A stretch of DNA of 64,000 nucleotides, from contig OZ037767.1 of assembly GCA_964035545.1 (NCBI GenBank), forward strand, positions 8,360,207 to 8,424,206, given 5' to 3'. This document shows, piece by piece, positions 21,598-44,280 of this stretch. This stretch comes from Bugula neritina (lineage: Eukaryota > Bryozoa > Gymnolaemata > Cheilostomatida > Bugulidae). The notes under the pieces were generated by a model. That model saw nothing but the letters and a program-made list of their open reading frames with translations, was not told the origin of the DNA and searched no databases. The first letter of the stretch is position 1. Each line of letters starts with the position of its first letter. The position numbers and the translations under genes are program-made.

Positions 21598-22353
21598 TGC
21601 TCACAAGTATACTTTTAAGGGTACTGAGTGAAAATAAAAAAGCATCTCATAGTCGAATATTGTATCAGTATACTAAATCTGATTCACACAATTTTTATCT
21701 TCAGATATAAAACTTCTCTACTACTTTGTTCAGATCAGGATGGGCTGTCACAATATTATTAATACAACAACACATTTCTTCTTACTCATTTATAAACCAA
21801 TGCTCTGCATTACTAAATAGCATTGCAAGCCGCATTCTTTTTCAGGGTAGGCTTGCTGCTGTTGTCTTTAATTAACCACTTTCTTGTTAGAGCTTTACAG
21901 CTAGCAAGCTGACTGACAAGCCGTTGTTGTATATTCATATATATTGTTGTAGTTTTGTGCGCTGTTAAGTGGGAGTTTATTGTATACGCGAATTACTACT
22001 GCATATCTAACTACAAGGTTATGTAAAGAACGAAGATATGGTTGACGTTTTATCAATAACTGTATTAAAAGTCTAATTACATACAATTAGGATCATAAAA
22101 AGGTTATTTTTATTCATCTACAGTTATCCTCTGACTGAGGCTGGGCCGTACCTAGGCAGTTGGTACTGGGGGGTATACTTCCACAGCCATTACAATATTA
22201 CTACTATGCGCTTGATCTTTCTTAAATTTTACAAATACAATATCATTATCTTGAAAATGTAATATGGGGCACATACCACCTAAGAATCACTATGCAAAAG
22301 TGTGGAGATTATTGTAACTTATTATACCTTCATCTAAATACTCACTAGTAAAC
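21598..22353. other. Host spacer between elements F and B
   Basis: AT-rich, no exon recognised on either strand. If the TSP1 exon belongs to SEA/EGF gene 1, this is intron. Confidence 0.4.
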
Positions 22354-22357
22354 GTAG

Positions 22358-22741
22358 TGTGATAAAACTATGGGTTTGAATGTAGCTAGTTGCCTTGCAT
22401 GCTTGTTGTGCAGAATAAGTCGTGAAATTGGGTGTAATAGATGATGACTTTATTAGGTAGATAAGTAAGATAGGTCTTCATCCAGCGAGCTCCAGTAGTA
22501 GACTGGACTATACTGGAACTCGCTGGCTTTTATATACATGCTGGACAAAGACATTCCTTTGTTGCTGAGATCGGAGACCCGAAATGCCGAATATCGGCAC
22601 TTCGGGAATCCGAAATGCCGAATTGGCATCTCGGCACTTCGGTAGTCCGATATGCCGATTCTCGGTATATCGGTGTTTCGGAGGACCGAAGTGTCGATCT
22701 CGGCAACCAAGGACACACGCACACAACATAAATCTACCACA
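22358..22741 (-). repeat. 3' LTR of element B
   Basis: TG...CA on the plus strand. In sense it has a dense run of TCGG/CCGA palindromes, a TATA box (TATATAAAAG, complement of 22527-22536) and AATAAA (complement of 22449-22454). Confidence 0.95.
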
Positions 22742-22754
22742 CACACCCCCCATC
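22742..22754 (-). promoter_or_regulatory. Polypurine tract of element B
   Basis: In sense GATGGGGGGTGTG directly precedes the 3' LTR. Element C has the same GATGGGGGG core. Confidence 0.7.
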
Positions 22755-23090
22755 AGAAAGCATGCTTTCCGATAAAAAGGCGTACACGCGTAGAAAAAAA
22801 CAACACACACACAAAAAAAACAACATCAACACACACAATGCAAACACACATAACATGACAATATAACACACACAAAAAAAACAATTATGGTAGCCATGCA
22901 GCGATAAATGCAGAAAGGGGAAAAAAAGAATTTTGTGCACACATGAATTAGGAAAACAGAAACAATGAACATGTACATAATACTACGTGAAAGAATTTTA
23001 CACACACATGAATTAGAGAAAAAAAAACAGAACACGAACATATACACAATATTACATGCACCCGCCACCATTGTCAGGTGGTTGTGGTGC

Positions 23091-24436
23091 TCATCGGTGG
23101 TCCCCAGTCTGGCTCCGCTCCAGGCGGCTCACGCGTCTCCTTAGCTGCCCCAACTCTTTTTTGTATCTGCGGAGTCGCCTGCGTAGGTGTCGCACCTCCT
23201 CCTCCAGTTGAGCCGCTGTCTGGTGTCTGGGGCGGTCAGTGACACTGTGGCTGGTCCGTCGCCTCTGCTTCTCGCTCGCCGCCGAGGGCCGGAGGCCCAG
23301 GTCCGAGGAATCGGCCCTGGCGCCTGATCCGACCCGTGCCAGCACGACACGAAGTGGTTGGGTGGCTGCCGGTCGGGGTGTCGCGGCGGGCTCCCCTCTT
23401 CTTCTCGAACAGGCCAACACGCCGGGAATCCCAGGGCGAGAGCAGCCCGTTAATGGGGATCAGCCACATGTGGCAATACCAGGTCCCGAAATTCGGGAAA
23501 GGAAGCCTGGTCTACAGCAAACGTGTAGCCCGTGTGGCAGTGAGATTTGCGCTAGTGCCTCAGCACATAGTCCCGCTGGTAAGAAAACTCACCACACGGG
23601 CAAAACACATTGATGTAGTGCTGAGAGGCGTCCACTCGCAAACGCCGTGCAGAGGAGAACTTCCTCTGGCACAGGTGGCAGATGCGGTTGCCCGGCTCAC
23701 CGCAAGCCTCACCAATCTTAAGATTGGTAGCTCCAGATATCCAATACTGGCGGGCGACCAGGGCTCGAGGCAGGGCCAGTATTGGGGAGTCGTCTTCTTC
23801 TGCTGTGGGGTGGTCGCCGTGTAGGATGCCCTGCTCCTCCCCGGCTGTGAGCTGGAGCTCAACCGGTTTGGGGTCAGGGCCACTAACGCTGACGGAACAC
23901 ACCTCGGTAAAGGGAGTGGCGTCCTGCTGGCTGTGGGGAGCCGAAACAGGGGCCGGTGGGGGAGGGGAGTCGGATCAACTAGCCTCCTCAGTATCCATAT
24001 GCTCCTCTGTAACAGATAGTAGAGGCTGTGATAAGCCGGTCTCACTATCGCCGAAATTCGACATATGTTTATATGGAGCCAAGTTATAAACTGGGGGTCG
24101 AGGAGAGTCGCAGAGAGTGACTGAGCCCACGTCATGATCCAACAAAATATCGAGGGCAGAGTCATCTCCGGGATCCATCTCGGCCTCCGGCTTTAAGAAA
24201 TCAGACCCGAGTGAGTCTAATATTGACCAATCTATATTAGTTTGGCTAGACTCCGTATTTGGAGGACCTAGCCTAAAAGAAGTACCTGTTTGAGTATCTG
24301 GCAAGGTAATCCCCATAGCTGATGATAGTGTCTGAATAACAGTATTTAAATTAACTTTAGGGACATCAGGGTTAGAATTCAATTCAAGCTGTAGCTTACG
24401 TGCCAACTGCGTGAAATCAGAAGTGGAAATGGCCAA
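23091..24436 (-). pseudogene. Element B accessory ORF, decayed zinc-finger/coiled-coil protein
   Basis: Starts MAISTSDFTQLARKL at 24436, 88 bases after the pol stop. An acidic N-terminal region is followed by CHLCQRKFSSARRLRV..FCPCGEFSYQRDYVLRH, clearly homologous to the zinc-finger pair of the element A ORF. The C-terminus (AAQLEEEVRHLRRRLRR) is again a coiled-coil-like helix. Stops at 23975-23977 (TGA), 23552-23554 (TAG) and near 23453, plus a frameshift before 23420, break it. The first histidine of finger 1 is Asp here. Decay in B but an open frame in A suggests the ORF was functional in the parent family. Confidence 0.75.
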
Positions 24437-24523
24437 ACCTCATGCTTCAGGATTATTACCTGCCAAAGCCCGAGTCGCGTGACCCGTGGGAATTTCCACC
24501 GTATTTCGAAAAGACAACTCGTG

Positions 24524-26564
24524 CTATCGCGTGTCTTCCGAAATTCGGTCTGCCATTTCTTCTTCTTGGTGGAATTCTCCGAGGTGATGGAGGGAATTTC
24601 CAACCAAGATGGGGTGGTCATTAGTACTGGGTGGGTTACCATCATGAGGGGGCAATTTTAGATGCCCTACAGCATAATCTGCTAGGTATCTGGGGGGTCT
24701 TCGGGACCGTTGGCTCCTCTCAATTGGAGCAGGCCTTGAGGGTGCTAGTGGTTTGTCGGCTGCCATAGTAGGGGGGTCCCCGCCTTCACCCAGCACGTGG
24801 GTGGGGGTGTCCTCCCCCAGAGAAGGTGGTGGTGGCCCTAGGGCCTGTTGTTGCTCTCGCTCTCGCTCCTCCCTTTGCTGTTGTTCTAGCTGCTCCAGTA
24901 AGGCGGCCTGCTCCTGCTCCGCCTCCCTTGGGACGACAATTTCCACCTCTCGAGGCTGGGTGGCTCGTCCTCGACAGTTGGGCTGGCGGTTGGGCTCCAG
25001 GAGGGGTGGAGCCTGACCCACCGCGTCTGGGCTGGCATGGTAAGGCTTCAGGCGTTGCTCGCTCTGGACTGAGATCTGCCCAGAACGCTCCACACGGTAC
25101 GTGTGATTGGGCAGCACCTCCACCACGCAGTAGGGGCCGACGAACTTGGGCTGGAGTTTAGCCGACTGTCCGCGTCGCCCGCAATAGCTTACCATCCAGA
25201 CCCAGTCTCCCACCTGGTACAATGGTGGCTCTTCTGAGTCTTCCGTGCAGGTCTGCCACTGCTGGGAACGCAGTGCATCATGAGCTTTGCCCATGATTTC
25301 TATCAGACCTCCCACGTATTCATGTACCGGTGACTCGGGGGCGGGAACATGGTATGTCAGGTGTTCCGGAACCCGCGTCAGCATCAGAAAGGTTGGGGTC
25401 TCCTGCGTGGCAGAGTGTAGTGTGCTGCGGTAAGCTTGCATGATTTGTGGCAGCACCACGTCCCATTCTTCCTGACCCCGACCGAGGAGCAGGCTCCTCA
25501 GGGCGTCACCCAACATCCTGTTGTTTCGTTCGACGACTTCGTTCCCTTGTGGGTGATATGGGGTGGTCCGACTCTGGTTCACTCCCCATATCCGGCAGAG
25601 GTCTCCCATAAGCTGGGACTGGAACTGGGCACCCTGGTCCGTATGTATCTGCTCGGGTAAACCGAGGTAACAGAACACATGTTTGTCCAGGGTCCGGGCC
25701 ACCGTGGGGGCTGTTGCGTCTGAGATAGCCAGAGCATCCGCCCACCGGGTAAAGTGGTCCGTGAGCACCAGTATCCAGGTGTTCCCTCTGGCGGATAACG
25801 GCATAGGCCCGACGAGGTCTACCGTCATGACTTGCCACGGTCGACCAGTGTATAGCCGTCGACCAGTGGTTTCCGTGGGGCGGCCATGCTTGCTAGCCTG
25901 GCAGACCTCGCTTTGCCATACCCGCAGTCGTACGTCCCGAGTAATTCCGGGCCAATACCAACGCAGCCGCAGACACCTGATGACCCGACTGACTCCAGGA
26001 TGAGCCTGCTTATGGGTGTCCCAGATCAGTTCCCGCCCGAGAGCACGTGGACAGACGACGCGGTCCCTCTCTTGCTGACGGTTGTCTGCTGCTAACGTTA
26101 TCATCAGGAGGCCATCAGGATTGACCTTGAGGGCATCCCAGCGGCAACAGAGGAGTTGGAACTCAGCGTCTCCCTGCCGCTGCTGTTCCTCGCTAGGTCA
26201 ACGGCCCTCCTTCTTGGCCCGGAAGATGTCTGCTGGAGTCGGCACAGCTCCTTGACGTTCTGGTACAGAGTGGGTTGGCGTGGAGCGCCTGGACGTCGTC
26301 TGGGTGGGTTTCAGTCCGAAGATGGCCGTGCTCCCACCGGTAGACGGTGCCCTTCCCTAACTCTGTTTCCACGTCAAGGCAAGCGGGTCCCCCGTCCCGC
26401 TTCTCGATGTGCAGGCATTGCTTACAGTCCTCTACCAGCCAGCGGCCAATGCCGTCGGTGTTCCTATGCTTCCGGCCTGCACGGTGCTTTATCTGGTAAG
26501 AGAACTCGGCAAGAATCTCTAGCCAACGAGCTACCTGGCTCGAGGGCTCTGCACGTTTACACAG
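24524..26564 (-). pseudogene. pol: Element B Pol, integrase half
   Basis: An open stretch 26104-24524 carries the integrase zinc finger, core with VDLVGPMPLSARG, HTDQGAQF and GNEVVERNNR (all three acidic residues present), the GPY/F module (KFVGPYCVV) and a Gln/Glu-rich tail ending MADRISEDTR. Between 26564 and 26104 the RNase H-integrase linker is out of frame, with several stops. Confidence 0.88.
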
Positions 26565-28080
26565 TCATATCAGTGATGCATGGTCTGTTCGCAACCGGAA
26601 CGTTCTCCCATACAGATATGGCCGAAAGTGCTTGACCGCCTTAACTACTGCTAGGAGTTCCTTCCTAGTGGTACAGTAGTTCTTCTCGGCGGCCACGAGA
26701 GTCTTGCTGTAGTAAGCCACGACCACCTCACTTCCACCCTGGACTTGTGACAGAACAGCTCCCACACTGTGGTCGCTGGCGTCAGTGTCCAGGATGTACT
26801 CTTTGGCTGGATCAGGATACGCCAGAATTGGCGCCTCCATTAGCCGTTGCTTGAGGTGGTCGAATGCCTGCTGCTCCTCCTGTGTCCACTGCCACTGGAC
26901 CCCCTTTGCGGTCAGCCGATTTAACGGCTGAGCCATCCCCGCGAAACCAGGTATGTACTGCCGGTAGTAACCTACGAGGCCCAGGAATGCTTGCAGCTCA
27001 GGGAGGTCACGGGGAACAGTCCACTCCTTCACAGCCTGTACCATCTCCAGGTCGGTAGCGACCCCGTTACGGCCCACCACATGGCCCAGGTACGTGACCT
27101 CCGGCTGCAGGAGTGCACACTTGGAGGGCTTCAGCTTTAGTCCAGCTGCCCGGAGACGGTCAAAGACCTCCCGCAGACGACTGACATGAGTCGAAAAGTC
27201 TGGGGAGATGACAATGACGTCGTCCAGATAGATGAGGAGGGTCTTCCAGTGTAATTCACTGAGGACCTGCTCCATGAGCCGTTGGAAAGTTGCCGGGGCG
27301 AACGTTAGTCCAAATGGCAGTACTTTCCACTTCCAGAGCCCGTCGCGAGTGATGAATGCTGCTTTGTCCTGGGCGTCAGGACTGAGGGGCACTTGCCAGT
27401 ACCAGCTAAGCAGATCCAATGTACTGAAGTACTTGCTACCCGCACGGGCATCCAGAGACTCATCTATCCGTGGGAGAGGGTAGGCGTCCTGGATGGTAAC
27501 GCTGTTGAGTCTGCGGTAGTCCACGCAGAATCTCCAGCTACCATTCTTCTTCTTGACCAGGACTACTGGAGAGCTCCACGCACCGTGGGCAGGCTCAATC
27601 AGATCCCGGTCCAGAAGATCCTGTACCTGTCGGCTCACCTCCTTCTCCTTCTCCGCTCCTAGACGCCGAGTGGGCTGCCTGATGGGAGTGGTGCCGGCTG
27701 CCAGGGGTATCTCGTGGGAGATAATCGTAGTCAGCCCCATGTCTCTATCGCCACGACTGAAGACATCACTGTACTCTGCGAGTAGTTGAGCCAGTACTTG
27801 GCGTTCAGTACTACTCGTACAGTTTTCACATGCTCCACCATACAGGTCAGCCACATGCTCCGAGACTGCTCCTCGTCTGGTGCAAGGGGGGTTTCCCTGG
27901 GTGTCGGCCACTGTTCCCAGTGCCGGACCCACATCTGCCTCCTGGATAGAGTGGTACTTCCCCACCAGCACTCCGGCCGATAATCGGACAGGTTCCGTGA
28001 AGGGGTTGATGCACTGCACGAGGAGCTCTTGCTGACAGTCTAGCCGATTCAGGCTGCTTGCTAGTCGGATCGCTCCGGCC
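26565..28080 (-). pseudogene. pol: Element B Pol, RT and RNase H half; protease missing
   Basis: Reads IRLASSLNRLDCQQELLVQC then RT with an intact YLDDVIVISPDF box (about 27212-27235) and RNase H (DTDASDHSVGAVLSQV). The frame stops at 26565 where element A has Trp in ASLIWLCKRA (TGG to TGA). Upstream, homology jumps from the gag-pol linker straight to this region: about 680 bases encoding the protease in element E are absent. Confidence 0.88.
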
Positions 28081-28088
28081 AGGCCGGA

Positions 28089-28229
28089 GGATCAGGTAGG
28101 CCTTGTGGTCTCCGTGATCTCCGAGGTGCCTGCCATCCTGTTTCTTCTAGCTTCATCCGGGTTTCGAGTGGCACGGCAGAAGGATCGGGTAGACCTTTCG
28201 GTCTCCGAGATCTCCATGGTGCCTGCCAC
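28089..28229 (-). repeat. 93-bp tandem duplication in the B gag-pol linker
   Basis: Two ~48-base similar blocks, 28089-28136 and 28182-28229 (GGATCAGGTAGGCC.. / GGATCGGGTAGACC..), spaced 93 bases. Same spacing as in element E. Confidence 0.6.
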
Positions 28230-28320
28230 TCGGTACCGGCAGACTCTGTGGAGGTCTCTTCTGTTACCCTCCAAGTCCTATCCCAGACTGGATTGGCGTG
28301 AGGCCCACGGGTGGCGGAAG

Positions 28321-29225
28321 TTACCGTGAGCCTCGGGTGTTTAAAGGCTTCTGTCCCCTAGGGCAGTGCCTTCTCACATGTCCTTGCATCCCGCACTCCC
28401 AACAGGTGGGCAGAGAGGGGCGGACAGGGTTGTCCCGCGATCGGGGAGCTCGCCTGTCTGTCTGGTTGCGCTGCAACTCCGTCACCGTAGCCTGCAAGCC
28501 TTTCATCATGTTCATCAACATGGTGAGCTGCGTCTGCTCGGGCGGCGGAGTGGCCGCTGCCGCCACCTGTGGGGTTGAAGGTGGGGTGCCTCTTCTTTGC
28601 CTTTGACCACCTGGCGAGCTGTGTAGTTTGCCCTCCGAGGTTCTTCCACCTGGAAGTAGGCCTTCACCATCTCCAGTGCCTCTTTGTTGCTACTGACCTT
28701 GGCGGCCAGCCAGTACCGCTGTAGATCTGGGTGGTTCGCGCTCCGGAAGAACGCGTTATAAACGAGGCGCTTCCGGTTGTCGCCAGTGGCGTGACCGAAA
28801 GCAGCCTGAGCCAGGCGCTCTACCTCGTTCGAGTGGTCTTCCAGAGGTGTCCTTCGGTCTCTCCTCATTACTTGTAGTTGGTCTGACGCTTCCTCGGCCG
28901 TCAGACCGAACCGGGTCCTGAGAGCCGGCATGATGTGGGCTTCATCGGGTCCAAGAGCGAAACTCTTGGCCCGGCCTGTCAAACAGGCCCGAAGCTGAAG
29001 GATGCGCACCCGAGCTGGCCATTCAGCGATGGTGGCCACATCCTCAAACTCTCGGATGAACTGCTCCACATTTCCTTCTCCTCCGAAATTCGGGAGCTGG
29101 AGGCGGTACCTGTCACCAGGTGGCGCCTGACCATGCCCCTGCAATCTCTGGAGGGCTGTGACCAATGCCTCTACAGTGAGGGTTGGTGTCTCCTCTGCCT
29201 CAGGGGCTGAGTCCCCTGAAGCCAT
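28321..29225 (-). pseudogene. gag: Element B Gag with frameshift before the zinc knuckle
   Basis: MASGDSAPEAEETPTL at 29225 opens a 236-codon frame with a helical capsid-like region (YRLQLPNFGGEGNVEQFI). The frame is lost near 28515-28566. A second frame, 28566-28321, carries a CCHC knuckle, CWECGMQGHVRRHC. In an intact copy the two would be one protein; programmed frameshifting is the less likely alternative. Confidence 0.85.
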
Positions 29226-29258
29226 CTTGTCCTTCCTGCCAACTAGCTATTCGAAAAT

Positions 29259-29275
29259 CCCACTGCTGCCACCAA
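29259..29275 (-). promoter_or_regulatory. Primer binding site of element B
   Basis: In sense TTGGTGGCAGCAGTGGG directly after the 5' LTR. Confidence 0.75.
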
Positions 29276-29659
29276 TGTGATAAAACTGTGGGTTTGAATG
29301 TAGCTAGTTGTCTTGCATGCTTGTTGTGCAGAATAAGTCGTGAAATTGGGTGTTATAGATGATAACTTTATTAGGTAGATAAGTAAGATAGGTCTTCATC
29401 CAGCGAGCTCCAGTAGTAGATTGAACTATACTGGAACTCGCTGGCTTTTATATACATGCTGGACAAAGACATTCCTTTGTTGCCGAGATCGGAGACTCGA
29501 AATGCCGAATATCGGCACTTCGGGAATCCGAAATGCCGAATTGGCATCTCGGCACTTCAGTAGTCCGATATGCCGATTCTCGGCATATCGGTGTTTCGGA
29601 GGACCGAAGTGTCAATCTCGGCAACCAAGGACACACGCACACAACATAAATCTACCACA
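29276..29659 (-). repeat. 5' LTR of element B
   Basis: 384 bp, same length and ends as the 3' copy, TATA box complement at 29445-29454. Confidence 0.95.
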
Positions 29660-29663
29660 GTAG

Positions 29664-30055
29664 CTTACAAGAAAGCAATAATTTTGGTACAACATCAACT
29701 TATCAACTTTAACTAAAATAAAAGATGTTTGTTGCCAGCCCATTCTCATATGACTACTACGTAGCAATATACTTATACTAGTACAAATATTTCTTTTGCC
29801 TAATGTGGGTGACAAAACAACAAAAATGAAATGGCCACTTTATGTTAAATACAAATAGAATATAAACAACTGGTTTTAAAAGGCTTAGCTTGAGTTTTTT
29901 TGTAAATGGTATTGATCGTAGTGAGGATCTAGATTGAAACGCAGTCTATCCCAAATTGTTTCATTGATTTGGAGCATTGTCTGCAGAAATCAAAATTTAG
30001 ATAAAAGGGAGGTGCTACTCATTATGATTAGGTAGTACCTAGACATATTGCAGTG
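29664..30055. other. No recognisable feature
   Basis: AT-rich sequence between element B and the RT fragment. Confidence 0.4.
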
Positions 30056-30222
30056 GCTAAGAAAAAGCCATTGCAGATGAGCTTTGTTATATCAAAAAGT
30101 TTGGTGTGATTAAAAAAGTGGAAAAACCAACTGAATGGTGTTATCCATGTGTTTTCTTGTCTAAGAAAGATTTGCAAATAAGGGTTGATGTTCATTTTAC
30201 TAGGCTTAATAAAACTGTCAAG

Positions 30223-30731
<509 letters not shown>

Positions 30732-30749
30732 AAGAAACTCTTCATGGTC

Positions 30750-31095
30750 ATCTAGTTGATTCAGGCTGTTCGCGTGCTAGTAGCCCTCAATGTCTCTTCT
30801 AACACTACTAGCCCAAAGGTTTTTCTACAGTCCACTCTGCAGCAAACTGTAGCCTGGGAACGCCGAGGAATGGTACAGCACCGCACCACCTGCACTCTCC
30901 TACCAAGGGCTTGGCAAACATATTAACACAAGCGATCTAGTGCCAGGCCATCATCATCGCAAACTTGGTAAAGTAAATGTGGCACTTGAGTCTTTTCAAG
31001 AATGGCATCCCTAGAATGGCATCTTTTTTTTAGCTGACTGACGATGAAGGTCTCGCTAAGATTAGGCATACATTCAATTGCATCTCTCCATCTGT
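30750..31095 (-). pseudogene. Gypsy protease-region fragment
   Basis: Minus strand reads SETFIVSQLKK, MPFLxxxKCHIYFTKF, IACVNMFAKPLVGECRW with frameshifts, matching VVSYLKRDAILSMPFLEKHQ and ACVDKFGRPLVGG of elements E and A. Isolated from any LTR. Confidence 0.55.
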
Positions 31096-31099
31096 TTTT

Positions 31100-32040
31100 C
31101 TTTGTCGGTATTGACTTTTCTAGTAGAACATTTAATTTGGCTATCTTGTTCTGGATCAGGCCCATTTTTTTCCTGATTCTGTCATGCCTTCCTTTGACAT
31201 TTTTTTTTGCAGCTGCAATTTGGATTTTTGCTAATCTCTATTCAGTAGTCATTTACACAGCACCTGGCCGTGTGTTTTGTTTTACTCCAAGCAGCCCTCA
31301 GAGTTTGAAGATTTTGTTTACTGGGTAATTACTTGTATTCTGCAAAAGCAGCACGCTTGGATACAATAGTGGGCATCATCTCAGTTGACTTTGCTTTGAA
31401 CCAATTATGTGACTTCAAGGCCTTTCTCTCAAAAGTGGTTAGGGCTGTGTTGCACATAGAGTTTTGCAGGGTCTCTTATTTTGCTGTGGCAAGTTTGCCA
31501 AGCTGCCAGAAAAAGAACTTTTTTTAAAGTATCAGCAAACCAATCTACAAGATCAGACTGTGACATCTTGATAGTGTCAATGCAAGGATTCTCAGTTTTT
31601 TTTCTTTGGTATGATGGAGCCGCTTGGGTAAAAGCTTGATCTAGTAGCATACCAGGGAGTGGTCTGTATCACATTCTGCGCTGTGATAGGGGCGACTATG
31701 AAAATATTATAAATGGCATTACATCTAGTAAGTTAATGCCAGTGGTTGGAAAGCAGGTGTCTTCAAGAAACCTTGTGTTGTGGTTTGATTTTCGAAGTAT
31801 TAGTAACGCTCAAGTTGTAGAAAGCACGGAGTTTGAACGACCTCTGCCCATTGCTGTTTAATCGTTCAACACCAAAGTGCCATAAACATAAGAGCAATCA
31901 GTCATAACCCACACCCACCATGGCATTGAAGTCACCCAGTAGCAATAACTGTATTGTACCGAGAATTTTCGTGATAATGGGTTCGAGGTTTTCATCGACC
32001 TCATCCTTGGCATTGCTTTGAGTGGTAAATATGAAATGCT
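31100..32040 (-). pseudogene. LINE endonuclease fragment (non-LTR retrotransposon)
   Basis: Minus strand contains QSNAKDEVDENLEPI, LLLLGDFNAMVGVGYD and ERLNSNGQRSFKLRAFYNLSVTN, followed by KIKPQHKVS. GDFNA plus these flanks is the apurinic-like endonuclease domain of LINEs. Multiple stops; no RT domain adjoins. Confidence 0.75.
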
Positions 32041-32199
32041 AATTATTAGTTCTAACTAAACTAACAGATAACAAATGCATTCAAATTTTTTATGCACATG
32101 CTAAAAGTTAAAAATGCACTCAATGTCTTTCAAAAGTTGCTTTACAAATTACAATTATAAAAATTGCTCATAGTTTATACTCTATACTTGTTTTATATG

Positions 32200-44277
<12,078 letters not shown>

Positions 44278-44280
44278 TTT

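Larger units (their letters stand above)
22358..29659 (-). mobile_element. Complete Gypsy LTR retrotransposon B (minus strand)
   Basis: 7302 bp with two 384-bp LTRs (22358-22741, 29276-29659) and a 4-bp target duplication GTAG (22354-22357, 29660-29663). Order in sense: LTR, primer binding site, gag, RT-RH-IN, accessory zinc-finger ORF, polypurine tract, LTR. I count 11 differences between LTRs (~97% identity). Gag is frameshifted, the protease is deleted, RNase H has a Trp-to-stop change, and the accessory ORF has stops. It moved recently but cannot be autonomous now. Confidence 0.95.
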
